64,000 nt of DNA from Aquilaria yunnanensis (GCA_039654915.1 CM077594.1:22381001-22445000); one strand, 5' to 3'. Positions 19,268-32,443 are shown, counted from the first letter of the stretch. Numbers and translations are program-made. Notes: a model not told the origin generated them from the sequence alone.

Positions 19268-20500
19268 ATATCTACCTCAAATACTATATTGCAACTTATC
19301 AACAACTAAGATGTTATTTGATATATGCCAACCTTTAAAAAGAGAACTTTGTTCCTTAACAATGACTCCCACCAGCACTTCTTTAAGATGATTTGCAATT
19401 ACCTTCAAAATCATTTTGTAAATCACATTACAGAGACTAATAAGTCAAAATTGTGCTATTTCTTCTTGGGCCTTCACTTTAGGGATGACCACAATATTTG
19501 TATGATTAACATCCTTCACTGAATAACTACGTTTTAGTACATTCATGCTATATAGAAGAATGTCACTTCTAACCTAAGGCCAAAACTTCTAATAATATAA
19601 TGCTAGGAAACCATCTAACCCTGAGGCCTTTGTTGGGCGCATGTCCATCAGTGCTTAATAAACCTTCTGCTCAATGAATGGTCACTGTAGCTCTCTTCGT
19701 ACCTCCTCAGCAAAAGTCATATGAGGCAAGGCTGCAATGCTACCCACATCACTCCTAGTCATAGAGGTGAACAACTTTTTGAAGTAACAGACTATTATCT
19801 TGATCTTCTCTTCTTTCTTTTCCATCCATTCACCTTCCTCATTGGGAAGGTGCAAGATTTTATTATTTCTTCGTCTGGCCAACATATGCGCATGGAAGAA
19901 CTTGGAATTAGAGTCTCCCTTCTTCAACCAATAGAGCCAAGATCTTCGTTTCTACATTACCTCTTCCCAGAGTAACCATTCAAATAATTCCCGCTTGGCT
20001 TGTTGCTTTTCCTGAAATTTCTCTAGAGTAGGTTCACTAGTCTCTAAATCACAAACTAATTTTTCTAATTGCCGAACCTCCTTTTGAATATGGCAAAATT
20101 TAGTTTCATTCTAAACCTTGAGGGCATTAATATTATGCTCAATCTTATATGGAAGGGCCATTCCATCTCTGCCTGACTCACAACCTAACCAAACTTCCTC
20201 TGCCACCGATGCAAAACCTTCTGACTACAACCACATTTCTTCAAACTAGAATGGTAGCTAAAATTTTTTCCTTTAAGTTGGTCGCCATAAGTTCAATACT
20301 AATACCATGTGATCAAAAAAGGTGGCTGGATGGTATTGAACCGATGCCTCTAGAAACATCTCTGTCCAACTAGCCAACACTGTCACCTTATTCAACTGAC
20401 ACCATATTGTGTTCCCCTAATTCATGATTCCTGACCAAGTAAACTTAGAGCCGGAATAGACCAAGTCTTCCAACTGACAATCATTCAGGCAGTCCCAAAT

Positions 20501-21339
20501 AAAAAAAAACTTGTTATTTTTTGTATTTGTACCAACAAAAAAAGGTCTTGGATTAATGATTAAGGCTTATGGTTATTAGCATAAAATTCAAGGCCTAAGC
20601 ATTTCATTCCAGTCACCCTTTGGACTTTCTTCCATATACAAAAAAAGTACAAACAAGAACAATATAAAGGCTTCAATTAAGATGTGCTTTAATACCAGGG
20701 GATCTACAAGATGTCATACATGGCCATGGTTTAAAACTTGTTCGTAGAAACTTAAGTTGATACTAGTTATGTACCAGAGGGATTACATGTAGTCATAGAC
20801 TCATACTTGTTCCTAAAATTTTCAATTTGTAGGATAAGATACCGTAACTATATATATTTATCTTACTTTTAAGAATTTCCAACCAAGTGAGATAATTCAA
20901 TTATGTACATCTTCAGCAATGTACATTTCACAAGTGACTCCAGTGGACACGCTTCCCTTTGAGTGGAAGCCTTAAAGCAAACAAAACATAATTAATCACA
21001 AACACACATTCATGTCCAAGTAACTTTAGAGTCACAAAAGCTTTTGTACTCTTTAATCTTATGAGCAACTAGCACATATTCTTTAACACTTTATGTTATC
21101 AAAATGAGTATTGAACTTTTGGATACAAATTCATTCTTAGCCAAACCAACAGTTCTAATAGTACTTGTTTGGGAGGTCTAAATTGTGGAGATGTATTAAA
21201 TGAAATATCACATATAATCATGGTCATACAATTGCTCCAAAAAGCTTGAGTTGATTGGATAAGAGAGCATCATTCTATATATTTATCTTATTTTGGACAA
21301 TTTTTAATCTTGTGAAACAACTTGTTAAGTGAAATTTTA
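20501..21339. other. Spacer between LINE and Copia relics
   Basis: No supportable gene. Two loosely similar blocks (about 20690-20880 and 21170-21310: ...ATATATTTATCTTA-TTT near a TTGAGTTGAT/TTAAGTTGAT block) suggest a degraded duplicated sequence, perhaps LTR-derived. Confidence 0.3.
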
Positions 21340-21960
21340 TAGGAGGTGAATAAGGACACAACAGCTACCAGTTTATGGTTGAAACTTGAATCACTTCTCA
21401 TTGAAGAAGAATCTAGCAAATTGCTTATGTGCTAAGTCCAGATTGTACTCATATAGGCTTTCAAAAGGTAAGTATATTATTTTGTACCTTGAAGAATTTA
21501 GTTAAATTATTAATAATTTAAAGAATCTTGAAGCCAAGATTATGGAAAGGATACCATTACTCTAAAGGAAGCTTTTTCAAGTTTGCTGTTAATAGATAGG
21601 ATTCATAATTCAAGGCATGAGGAAAATAGAAATTTTTTATATAAAATGGCTAGATTAGTTGAAAATAACAATGAAAATTGATCAAAGGTGAAGTCTAAGT
21701 CAAAGCATCAAAATCTTACATATAGCTACTAAAAGAAACAAGGCCACAAACTAAAGAAAAGTAATCATAAGGAATGATAAGACAGGTAAAAACAAGTACA
21801 AATCTTTAGGTAAGGCTAGCATTGCCGCTAAAGATGACTTTGTTTTAGTTGGTACAGACACATCAAACATATAGTACATAAGCTCATTTAGTTGCAAAAG
21901 CAAACAATAGGCGAAGTGGAGAATAGACCTTAAATACAACTTATTCATTTTATTTGACTC
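21340..21960 (+). pseudogene. Ty1/Copia gag remnant
   Basis: The plus-strand frame at about 21346-21440 reads NKDTTATSLWLKLESLLIEE, matching the T-A-x-x-L-W-x-x-L-E block of Copia gag (UBN2-type domain). Degraded downstream frames give NNLKNLEAKIM and a basic stretch with KKQGHKLKKSNHKE (about 21740-21770), like the zinc knuckle K-K-G-H-x-K-x-x-C with its cysteines lost. Stops are frequent. No LTR or pol was identified with certainty. Confidence 0.5.
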
Positions 21961-22443
21961 ATCATAATGTGTGGTTTCTCATACCTGAACCACTTGATCA
22001 TGAATTAGTATTTATGTGCAATGAGTTATGCATATAGGATTACAAGCATTAGAAACATTAAAGTTCAAATGTAAGATAAGATAGTGAGTGCACTATAAAA
22101 TGTAATGTCAAGAATGTTACTAATATTTGAGTTGACGTTGAAATGATGTGTTTTGGTTAACATTAAAAGATATAAGTTCATCTTTAAATTTGTTATCAAT
22201 GAAATTTAAAGGCCTAACTTTTCTTTCACTAGCATCAGTCTTAAAGGAAAGTGGAAATCAGGACAAAAGTAAATGAAGGTTTAGGCAAGTATGTCATTTT
22301 GAAGTTAAAGGGGTTAATTGTACTATTCTATAATATTTGAGGGTTAAGTTGGACCAAATTACAATTGAAGTAGTTAGGTGTTCTTATTGACAATTATTAT
22401 GAGGCTAAATATATGATGATCTTTTTGATTGGATGATATGGCC
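21961..22443. other. Spacer, no gene seen
   Basis: AT-rich sequence downstream of the Copia relic with no supportable frame or element end, up to the poly(T) that marks the next LINE's tail. Confidence 0.35.
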
Positions 22444-24110
22444 TTTTTTTTTCTTTATAAAAAGCATAATGCAATATTTGCATTAATTCATCTTTTTCAA
22501 GGCTACAATGGCCATAAGCAAAGCTGAAAAATTATCTGTCCTTAGAACGAAATCATCACAAGATAAGGCTAGATAAGCTAAATGGTGTACTGCCAGGTTT
22601 GTGTCTCTAGGGGTATTAAGAAAATGTCATCCCTTGAGTTTTTATACTCAATGACAAATCTCGAAAATATAGCTAAAAGCCTCAGAGGTCCCTTCCTGAT
22701 TCAAGTAATCACTTGTGCCACCTTCACTACATCAGACTCCACCATCAATCGACAAACATCATGGTCCCCTACTAGCTGTAGTCATGCTCTCTGCAAAGAA
22801 AGCACCATCAAGTTTTGTTATCCTAGCTACCAAAGTTGCAATTATCGCCCCTTTACTGCCCTGAATAATCATACCTAGATAAAGAGTTCCCAAGCCCCCA
22901 TTGCCATATCTGTATTAAGCTTCATCCAACTCTGTGGGGGCGAATCTGGCTAGCCCGGTTGCAAGGAAGGCCACCAAAGCTCTTTCGGACAGCGATATCA
23001 TTCATTTGCTTATCACATCACCACTGAAGCACATCAGAGGATTGTCAAGGCTTATCATGCACTAATTCATTGCAGTGCTGCCATATCATCGCCCCTGGCC
23101 ACAAACTTCTCCTATTCTTCTTTCGTTACACCTTTAAAGGCCTAAAGCAACCAGTCATTTGGTTCGCAGCTAAACCTGAAATGAAAAAAAAACCTAATAT
23201 CTTGCTAAAGGTCCATTGTGAAAAGATAGTCCTGGAAAACAAGTAGAGCCATCTCCACAGCTTGAGCACATAAAGGCTTGCATCTTTGTTGACAACCTTA
23301 TGAACCAGCAAATTGTCCCGTGTTAGAAGCACGTTATGAACCATTCTCCAAAGTAGTACTTAATGCTTCCTAGGCCCATAAGGCTTCCCTATTGTAGCAC
23401 ATAGCCGTTCACTTCTAGTACTAGTTCTAGCCATTTTTTTTATAGAATGCATATGTACCTTATAGCCACTCTTGATTGAATAGGCTCAGTTATTACTAAA
23501 GTGCCATATTAGTGTATCATCAGTCGAATAAGGTGGGAGAGGAATCCATCAGACATATTTTACATCTTCAGCTACAAAGATCTGTTGCACTAGGGGAAGA
23601 TTCCAGGGCCTTGGATGGTTGAACAATAGTTGGTCAACTATCATGCTCGGCCTCCCTCTTATTGCGACTACAATAGCCAAAGGTCTTCCTATACTTTAAT
23701 GTTTCTCCTAGTGCCAACCCGCCACTACAAGCCCTTTAGTAGTATTTCCCACCCCTTAAGGAGACTTTGCCATGTATTGGAGGAATTGCCTTTATTTCTG
23801 GCCTCAAGGAAAGATGACGATGGAAAATATGCTTCACTTTTAGGACTCTATAACACAAAGATATCAAATTTGTAAGCAATCTCAAGCCTTGTTTGGCAAG
23901 CAACACCATATTAAACCTGGAGCCCAAAATCCAATTCCACCATCCATCTTACCCAGAGTCATCAGATCTCCTCTTTCCCTTTTGCCGTGATTCCAAAAGA
24001 ATCGATTCATTACTGGATGATGTGGTTGTGTATGTTTGAACAAACCTTCTTGTTCAAGAAAAGGAGTTAAATGAAACAATTTATTATAATTATGGACCAA
24101 TTTGAGATGC
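22444..24110 (-). mobile_element. Second L1-type LINE, 3' half only
   Basis: Minus-strand order: post-RT region (24100-23882, PVMNRFFWNHGKRERGD...GGIGF, then 23927-23736, FNMVLLAKQGLRLLTN and YRVLKVKHIF), zf-RVT part (23344-23126, MVHNVLLTRDNLLVHK), then RNase H-like remnants (about 22980-22580) and a poly(A) tail seen as T-rich sequence at 22444-22453. The blocks N-x-A-L-L-x-K-Q-x-W-R-L-L and R-V-L-K-x-K-Y are typical of plant L1 LINEs. It is in the same orientation as the LINE at 16870 but a separate insertion with its own tail. Dead. Confidence 0.75.
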
Positions 24111-24417
24111 TTTTGAGGTTAGGAATCAAGATGAGACGAAAATAAGAAAAAGGTTAAGGAGCATGAACGTTTGACACCATTAATAAAGTTTTGGAAAATT
24201 TATAAATTTCTTAGGTTGCATAGCCCCAAACTTTGACTGCCAATAAAAATCTTGGACTGCAACTAAATGGTTAAACATAAAGCTCTATTCTTGAATCTCT
24301 AGTAATCTTTTTGTTTTCATCGCTAACCTTGAATAATCCTAAATTTCCATATTTTGCTTGACGAATTCTATTAGAATTGACGGAAGTTAATGTAAATTGT
24401 AGAATGCGTACTATGTA
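24111..24417. other. Spacer, no gene seen
   Basis: No supportable feature between the LINE and the next MITE. Confidence 0.35.
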
Positions 24418-24726
24418 ACTTAAGTTAATTTAATAAACAATAATTTATTTTTATTTTTACAACTTTTTTATTGGAACCAATAGCACTTGAAAGAAAATAG
24501 TATATAGGTGTAGTAATATATATAGAGTAAAATTGTAGCGACGTTATCAAATTTTTATGAATTTATTTTTATTAAAAAATTGACAAAAAATTAATTACAC
24601 TATAAAAACTTATTTTTAATAGATTATTATACATACATAATACTGTCTTTTAAATTAAATTAATTTCACAGAAAAAATATAAAAATAAAATAAATCATTT
24701 CAAATTAAATTGATTTAAGTTAAATC
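24418..24726. mobile_element. MITE family A, copy 3
   Basis: Begins AACTTAAGTTAATTTAATAA and ends TTGATTTAAGTTAAATC. It keeps the right-half block TAGATTATTATACATACATA and the TTTTTATGAATTT core of family A, but its middle has an unrelated TATATATAGAGTAAAATTG stretch. The most diverged of the four copies. Confidence 0.5.
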
Positions 24727-25100
24727 AAAACATGTATGAATATTTTCTAGAAATAGTGACTTTATAGCCATTTTCATTAACATGATCTCGTTGTGAAAAC
24801 CCTATAATTGTTGCCACTAATTGTTACCAGCTACTGATAAATATGATCTTCATTAGTAGCTTTTTAAATAAACAATACCAATTCTCTATCAAGTTGTAAC
24901 GTGTGTAAGAGTTGACCGTAAAGAAATCCATTTTCACGAACATTGTCCTCGTCCCTTGTCAGCAAATTCCATTGGATTATTTTAATCCATTTTTCCCCTT
25001 AAGAAAATACTTACGTAATTACATAATGTTGTGTTTATTTGTTAATTTTTAGAAAAAAATAAATCTTTTAAATCAAGATCATGATTATATTTGGGAAAGA

Positions 25101-25180
25101 TTATATAATGATTTATTTAAAATTTATTATTTATTAAAATTTATATAATGATTTATTTAAACTTTATTATTTATTAAAAT
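25101..25180. repeat. 40-bp tandem duplication
   Basis: The 40-bp unit TTATATAATGATTTATTTAA plus the following 20 bp occurs twice head to tail (25101-25140, 25141-25180) with a single A/C difference. Confidence 0.9.
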
Positions 25181-26559
25181 TTTCTCTTTGTGTATCATTT
25201 AAAATTCTATAATTTAAGAAACCTAACAAGGATTCTTAAAAAAAATTTGAAAAATTAATTATTTTTTAGTTGACTACGAAGAAGAATTCACAAAATATTA
25301 ATTATTTTTTATTTTTTTTCAATTAATTGTTAGGTAGATAAAGTTTTACATCTTAAATAACATTGATTAAATAAAATATTTATAAAAGTAAAAATAGTAC
25401 TAGTAATTTTTTTAGTGAATTTTTAGACTAGAAAATATCACAGCTTTGATGTTGAACATCCATGACAATATTTGGCCAATAAGATTGGGTTTGACACAAA
25501 AAAATCTTGTCCAATTCCTTTTAAATTTTTTTTTTCCTTTTTTTTTTTTTTGGGTGTGGGAGCATCAAAGAGTAGTTTTATACAAGTTTCTTTGCTTAGC
25601 TGAGCATGTTCCCGCAGAAATGTACAATATGAAGAGTGGCTTCGACCACCCTCAAATTCCTAAAACCAATCTCATTTTAAAACTTAAACTCTATCTAATT
25701 AATAATTACTTAAATAATTTTTTTAAAGAACAATTAATTTCCATGAATCTTTTTATACTCAACTAAAAAAAATAAAAATTAATAGAAAATTCCTAACTTT
25801 GCCAAAAATAGTTAAAATTGGACTTCTTTATGTATAAATTTTCAATTAATATACAAATTGAACAAATAATTCAATATATCTCAAAATAATAACCAATAAT
25901 TCATTTTTATAAATCACTGCCGAACACACAAAATTAAAGATAAAATTACTAATGGTTATCAAATAATATTTCTACAAAAATAAATGTTCCGACAGTCCAT
26001 GATAAAATAGAATTTTCTATATGAATTATTATTATTATTATTATTATTATTATTTTACTATGATATGGTGTCTCAATCCACGAGTCAGATTAATCCTCGT
26101 TTGTGCTTTGGGTAGTTGTCATTGGCTCGAGAGGGGAGGTCGTAGAGGACTTTGAATCTTCAACACCAAGTGTCCCAATTGAGGCCTTATACGATCAGAA
26201 CTACCATTCTAAATTATGATGCACTAAAATCTAAATTATCAACTGTTCGGCACATGAACTTATATAAATAGACCAGCAGAGTTACCCTCTCAGTATCCAT
26301 TACTTGTTTGACACATTAACTTATAGAAATTTACTTTTGTACAGATGTTAAATATGTATTGGCCATCTCCTTTATACGTACAGGTTTATATGTTGAGTAA
26401 GTGCACCATTAAAGATTGCGTTCATTCACAAATAGTTCCCAACATTTAATTTCAGCTCCCTTTCAGTCGCTAACTTATTGGCTATTTTGTTTGCTCTTAA
26501 ACCTATCAAATTTGTTTAATTATGATCATAGGTCTATGATGTTAGAGTATTTGACATCA
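25181..26559. other. AT-rich spacer with ATT microsatellite
   Basis: No gene. An ATT trinucleotide run of about 10 units lies at 26025-26054. The rest is AT-rich, with poly(T)/poly(A) runs (for example 25529-25552). Confidence 0.5.
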
Positions 26560-26975
26560 ACTTTTCAATAATTTAAAATATTCAATACTTGTCGTATAGT
26601 AAATTTAAATTGTATAGCAATTTTTTTATAGTTAATATAAATTTAAATTAATAGTATTTTAGTTCTGAAAAATAGAATGCCAATTTAAAAATAGGAAAAA
26701 TTTATTATTTAAATTATCAATTTAAAAGTAATTATATAGTTCAAATTACTATGAGACAATTACTAAATAGTTTAAGTTACAATTTTAAAAGTTGATATCA
26801 GACAATTATTATAAGTTAAAAAATTTGATCAAGTGCAAGACCAAAAGAAATGTTTTTGACAGGTTTAGTATCAAAATAAAACATTTTTAAAGGTGAGACC
26901 AAAATAGCAGAATTGATAGGTTATGGGCTAAAAGAAAATGATAATTAAGGGTTAAAGACTATCCACACAATTTAT
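26560..26975. mobile_element. MITE family B, truncated copy
   Basis: The interior and right arm match the complete family B copy at 38993-39547. Shared landmarks are ...ACTTTTCAATAATTTAAA..., GACAATTATTATAAGTTAA, GGTTTAGTATCAAAATAAAAC and a terminal block AGGTTATGGGCTAAAAGAAA. The left arm is missing. Confidence 0.55.
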
Positions 26976-27195
26976 CCATTAAAGATTAGTAGAGATTGAA
27001 TGCATTACATCATACATCCAAAGTAGGTTATACCAAATCTATGAAATAGAGGCCTATGAAACAATATTATATACTTATCAAATAATATTCAACATTTGTT
27101 CCATAATGTTATACATTCCATTCAATTTTTACTATATCATATATGTTGTGTGGTATCATTCCCTATAGTATCTAACGGTATTCCATAATTGTTCA

Positions 27196-27561
27196 TGATA
27201 TCTGAAGAAGGTTGAGTGGGCTACCTAGATCTTAGAAGTGGTTGAACCAACAGTAAAAGATAAGGTTCGGAGGCCCCGAATTGCGTACCTAAGAAAAACC
27301 ATCCAATGCTTAAGTCAGCACAAGCTAAAGAAAAGTGTAAAAAGCATAAAGGAATTCTTAGTTCAGAATGTAGAATGTACCTTATATCCGTGAAGAAGAT
27401 TTATTAAAGGCCTATAAATGAGATGGTAGTTAGGGAAATTCCCCTTATCTCATGATGTATCTTATGATTATGGGGATCGCCTCCTTGATCTGCCAATTAT
27501 CATAACAGTCAACACGTTATCCTTAACCAATGAGAAATGCTCCAATGGCCGAAGCCCATCA
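27196..27561 (-). repeat. 3' LTR of the Gypsy element
   Basis: Read on the plus strand it begins TGATATCTGAAGAAGGTTGA and ends GCCCATCA, pairing with the other LTR (TGATATCCAAAGGAGGTTGA...GCCCATCA). It is about 60 bp shorter because of a deletion near its inner end. Confidence 0.8.
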
Positions 27562-29370
27562 TGATATCAATGCCTTATCCCCAAAGAAAAATCGAGGGGG
27601 TAAGGTGCCCAGTATTTTGGACTTAAAAGACAGTGGAATATGTAGCTGTCTCAAACTAGATGACGGACTAGCCACTAGAGAGAAACTTACATATTTTAAA
27701 ATTCGTTTTATACCCTAATATAGGTACTCCACATTCCTGTTCACAAATTCTTTGAGATTTGCACAATCATCTTCTTTGTTACATGCAACTTTCTTTATCA
27801 AAAGTCTTATGTCATTCTTTGTCAACTAGAAAACAAGGTACGTGTTAAAAAAATTCTTATTTCTTAAATTTTGCTTTGTATACATATCGTAGGTCACCAT
27901 CTAGCCAGTTGTGAGGCCACCTTTCTTTCTAATTCTATGTTTTTTTGATGTGATCTTCGATGTCTAGAATGAAACGGAAGCTAACCACTAGAACCGAATG
28001 GGGCAAGCCCAAAGAGCTAAAGCTCATTAAGTTTGGAATGTATAGAGGTTGAGAAGCATCTTGACTCCGAATTTGTCCTATATAGTAAAGAACAACTACA
28101 TTCCCTTTACCCCAAATGTAGTCGGCCCAGGGTTTGGAGGAAGGGCGAATCTACTCGGGGAAAAACAATTGACTATATTTGGCCTAAGTAGGGCTTCATT
28201 TTGTATTTTCAATAACTTTTGTATTTGCCGTCCTAGCTAGTCCTCAATTCTCCCTGTATGTCACTTACTTTCTTTTAGTGTATCATATGGTAGAGGCTCG
28301 ATACTCTCTTACATCTCTCTTCTTATTTTGTTCTTTAACTCTTATTGAACCCTTCTAATGTTTTTTGAATCTCTAGCCCAACTATTTTGGCAATAACCTT
28401 ACCCTTGCCTTCAACCTGATGCCTAAAAGTTAGAAGGGGAGGAAAAAAAGTCTTTCATTGTGTTTGTTGACAAAAATTGGGACTTCTCTTGTAAGACAAT
28501 GACCTTGTCCATAAGGCAATTGACCCCTATCTTGAAAGTTAGGACTAAGGCTTTCAGGGCCATTAGAAAGTTCATCCTATATATCCTAAAGTTAGTGAAG
28601 AATGGCAAGAAAAAAAAAGGTTATTCTTATTTCCTTAGCAATCTGTAGAAGAGGTGACCCTAAAGGCATGTGGGATCAGTCGTTCATTCCATGGAAAACC
28701 TATGCTTGACCTTTGGTTACCAAAGATGCAAGGTGATTTGATTGATGCCATGGATAGTGGCGTCATGTTAGAGGGTGAGTCTTGAGTGTGTTTGAAAGCT
28801 TCTGTTCATAATACTATTCTACTAATGTACGTCTATTTTTTATGTGTTTATTGACATTTAAAGATATTCAATGGAGGCTCTAAAGAGATGCTAGACTATT
28901 CTCAGGGTTCCCTGAGGGGCTAGAAGAACCTTAAAATCCATGGAGAAAGCTATACTCTAGGGATGAGACCACTTTGGCTTTTTTAATGCAGAAGAACAAG
29001 CACCAAAGGTCTTCCAAGAGCAAACTTCTACTGCTAAGGCAATGAAAATGAATGATGATTCCCCTCTACCAAATGCATGGTGGTCCTTACTAGGGTGATC
29101 GTGTCAATGATCCACTTCCAAAGTACTCATTCATCAAGAAAGCCCACAAGTAAACACTCTTTCTGATTCACCTTTGACATTTGAACTTGGTTCACTATTA
29201 TATATTCCTTCAACTGTCCAATCTAGTTCACATCTTCTATTTGTTGTAGGTAAAATTGTAGAGATTCCTGAGATCTCTATCCTAATATGAGAGATTTCAG
29301 CCTTTTTGGCCCCCATTATAGCAGGCACAGTTATTGACCAAAGTTCACCGGTCATCATTGCACTTCATTT

Positions 29371-29500
29371 CCAATATAATCATTATCCTAAAGCCCTAGC
29401 CTCGATGTAAGAGACCTTTATCTAAATATTGGATGCCTTAGCCTCAATGTGGAAAACCCTAGTCTTAATGTATGAGGCCCCAGCTTCAATATGGTCTTAA
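29371..29500. repeat. Degenerate short tandem repeat in the Gypsy 3' region
   Basis: About four loose copies of CCTAGCCTCAATGTR-GAG-C-type units. Similar repeats occur in the 3' part of some Gypsy elements; nothing else can be said. Confidence 0.4.
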
Positions 29501-30349
29501 CAAAGTGGCAGGATCTCTATGGTCTTATAGGTTTTAGGTAATCAATAACAAAGTATTGTGGGCAGACCTAAAAAATTTTATTAAATGTTAAAACTGGCAG
29601 TCAAGTATATATGTGATAACAATTAAACCTAAGTACATAAAGGGTAGTAACTTGTGCTAAAGCACAATATGGTCGTTAATTTAATCGATAAAGTCAGACA
29701 ATATTCTTATGAGGCTTTTTAAGCTTAAATACTCAGTTTTTGGGCTTCTTAAAAACTACATATGGCCCCTTATAGATTGTCTTGAGGGCACCGTGGTTTC
29801 AATTTCATCTACAGTGTTTTACCTTTATGATTGCCAAACAACTGACCCTAATGTTGTTAGGTTTGACCCCCCCACCCCCCCAAATTGTGGGCATTTGCCA
29901 CCCTTTGCTTGAAAGCTCCAATGCAAAGTCTAGCATCTTTGTAGAGCCCTTCCAAGAAATCCACCTTCGCTTAGAGGCTCTGCTTATTCCACCCCTTATT
30001 AAGGATATAGATTTGAAGTGTTGACTAAGGAATTTTTGTAGGAATTAGGGCTCCAATTCCATATGTGGGGTATAATGACCCCTAATGGCCTTTAAAGTGA
30101 TAGTGTGATAGTCTGCTAGGACTAAGGGCATCTCTTTAAGGACTTATGCTCCTTCCTCCATTGCCAAGCACTTCTTCTATAGGTGGTTAACTACCATCAA
30201 TGATGCAACTCCCCCCTCCCCTAGAATCAGGGTAAATCATGCAAACTCCCTTAAGGTGTTCATTGTCTCCAAGTATGATCTCTGTCCTTTCATTTTTCAA
30301 ATAACCTTTGCACTCAAGGAAATTGATGGAAGTAGCCTCCTTAGTTCCC

Positions 30350-30450
30350 ACTGGTGTCTCAACCTTGTTCTTGGACAAGGCATCCATTTATGCATTATAG
30401 GCCTGAGGCACTTTTCGAATCTGTATAGCACTAAAATTTAACTTTAGTCA
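30350..30450 (-). pseudogene. Gypsy RNase H end
   Basis: The minus frame reads FSAIQIRKVPQAYNA then, after a stop, MDALSKNKVETP. This corresponds to the conserved H-I-P-R-E-x-N-A-x-A-D-A-L-S-K block at the end of Gypsy RNase H. Degraded. Confidence 0.6.
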
Positions 30451-30929
30451 TTTAATTAAAACCATGAAGATCCTTGATGCAACAAAGTCCATTAATTTAC
30501 TAGACTATAATATAGGAGTCACTATACTCAACTGGGTCCTTGACCCTATAATTGTAGCGCCATCTAATGTCTAGCTTTTAGTGCTTCACACTTAGCTTGT
30601 TTGTTGGTCATAGGGAAACTGATCATTGATTTTCCTGATTATCATTTTTAGGGGACCTTTGATGATGTGAAGACGAGGTATTCTTTTGTCTTTTAACCTA
30701 GAAACAAACCCTTTGAGGGCCATCAGTTTCCCTATTAGCCTCTAGGTATTCTTCTGGCTATTTGGTGCAGGTATATCTAAAAGTACCTTCACTTTGTTTA
30801 GGCTTGGCTAATCCTTCATTCAGAATTTATGTACCCTGGAAACTTCCCTACCTTAGAGCTAGAAAGCCATTTTTCCTAAATAAGCCATATGTTGTATTGT
30901 CGTAGAAGCTAAAAATTCTCTTAGAGTTC

Positions 30930-31350
30930 ATTGATGTGTTGTTCTAGAGCTTAATTCTTGATGATCTTATCATTAACATATACTTCAACTTTCCTTGCTA
31001 GCTGGCCCTCGAAGACATTGTTCATGGGCCACTAGTGTCTTACTCTTGTGTTGTTCAAATGAAAGGGCATGCTTTGGCAATAATAGACCCTCTCACTAGT
31101 CATGAAAATAGCCTTTTCCTTATGCTTTAGATCCATCGAGATCTAATGGTAACCGTTGAAGGTGTCCATGAAACTAAGGACTTTAAACTCTGCCATCGGT
31201 CCACCAATCGATTAATGGATGGTAGCACGAAGATAAGGCCTTGTTTAGCTCCATATAGTCGATGCAAATTGTCCAATATCCATTATTATTCTATTCTCAT
31301 TTTAGGCCAAAACTACATTGACCAACTATCTTGGGCATGATATCTTCCAA
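30930..31350 (-). pseudogene. Gypsy reverse-transcriptase remnant
   Basis: Minus-strand blocks in order: NGYWTICIDYMELNKA, then (after shifts) SFHGHLQRL-type sequence, then ERVYYCQSMPFHLNN, and finally VEVYVNDKII. They match the Gypsy RT pattern N-G-x-W-R-x-C-V-D-Y-x-x-L-N-K, G-V-Y-x-Y-x-x-M-P-F-G-L-x-N and Y-V-D-D-x-x-V. In the catalytic Y-V-D-D motif the first aspartate is N (YVND), so the copy is inactive as well as frame-shifted. Confidence 0.7.
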
Positions 31351-31696
31351 ATAATCCCTACCTTTAATAGTTCTTCATGATGTTTAACACTCATAATCAT
31401 TTTTTTCATTTAAATGGTCAGTCACCCAAACCTAGTCCCAACTTATAAGATGTCACCTTAGGATCAATTCTTGTCATATCACTTGGGGACCACATAAATA
31501 TTATATTACATTTTTATAATGCAATCAAAAGTTCTTTTACCTCATTAGGTATGCCCTTTGCCACTTAGGTACTTTGATTGGGGCCAGTTCTATGTTCTTC
31601 ACCTTGATATCTAGGGCAAGCACCCTTGTCTTCTGCTTGGCCTCCATTTGGTTGGGCTCACCACATGGCTCTAGGGGATCCTTTTCTACTATACTT

Positions 31697-31996
31697 TTAT
31701 TGGCCATAGGCCTCGAAGACTTGCAATATAGGTTCTTTGGGCCGAATCCTATGGTATATAAATCCATGCATCCCCCTATAGGCTTGCAAAGTTAGTGTTA
31801 ATAATAGGATATCTGAATGAATATTGAATTGTACCAAGGTTGGCCTGCCAAGAATTGCATTATAGGCCAAGGGGACATCGAGTCCAAAAACTTCATTGTT
31901 TAGGAGCAGCACACTTTCTATTTGGTTCTCAGGGTGACCTCGATTAGTATTAGAGGCAGCTGAATTGTCTCTAGGGTTAAGACTTCCTTCTTCCAT
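31697..31996 (-). pseudogene. Gypsy protease region
   Basis: The minus frame contains VFGLDVPLAYNAILGRPTLV, which is the typical F-x-V-x-D-x-P-L-x-Y-N-A-I-L-G-R-P-T-L block following the retropepsin active site in Tat-type Gypsy elements. The active-site D-x-G lies outside the preserved frame. Confidence 0.75.
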
Positions 31997-32289
31997 ACTC
32001 TATAAGTGAGCCTTTGCATTGGCATAAGGGAGGACCTCTAGATTTTGAAGGGCTATAAGGTATGGCTGAAAATAATGTTAACTCTAGGCCCTCTGTCAAT
32101 GCAGACCTTTTTTACATTGTGGTTTGCTATCTTGACCATAATGAATAGTGGGTTAGTGTGCAGGATCAAGATACAAAATCTGTCTTCCCACTCAATTGCA
32201 TGCCTGAGGTCTACTACTTTTTGACCTCATTCACCCTTACGGTTTATGTCTAGGACCTTTCATTGGTTTTCCTATACCTTTTATCTCTG

Positions 32290-32430
32290 ATGGGAATCAT
32301 TGTGGACAAATTCTTTTAGCTTCCTCTCTCAAAACAATTCCTCTAGGAATGCCTTGAGCTTCTTGCAGGTTTCCATTTCATGCCTATTGTCCTTGTGGTA
32401 CCCATAGTACTTCTTCTTGTCTTTCAGGAG
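32290..32430 (-). pseudogene. Gypsy gag C-terminal zinc-finger-like block
   Basis: The minus frame reads LKDKKKYYGYHKDNRHEMET followed by CKKLKAFLEELF and RKLKEFVHN. This matches the K-Y-C-x-Y-H-x-D-x-G-H-x-T-E-x-C-x-x-L-K-x-x-I-E-x-L gag motif, with the first cysteine replaced by Y. It is separated from the rest of gag by the insertion at about 32444-34495. Confidence 0.7.
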
Positions 32431-32443
32431 CCTAGCATTGATG

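Larger units (their letters stand above)
16870..20500 (-). mobile_element. L1-type LINE, 5'-truncated and decayed
   Basis: Minus-strand pieces occur in the expected order: end of the endonuclease domain (about 20500-20280, LEDLVYSGSKFTW and a later DH), linker (19927-19682, KKGDSNSKFFHAHMLARRR), reverse transcriptase (19031-18819), post-RT region (18320-18075), zinc-knuckle zf-RVT (17890-17561) and RNase H-like domain (17274-17053). The 3' end lies near 16870 with a NEI-type block and A-rich tail. Many stops and shifts make it dead; the endonuclease N-terminus is absent. No target duplication was identified. Confidence 0.8.

Noticed and set aside
31146..31340. Plus-strand 64-codon frame starting MVTVEGVHETKD
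   Set aside because: Antisense to the Gypsy reverse-transcriptase relic.
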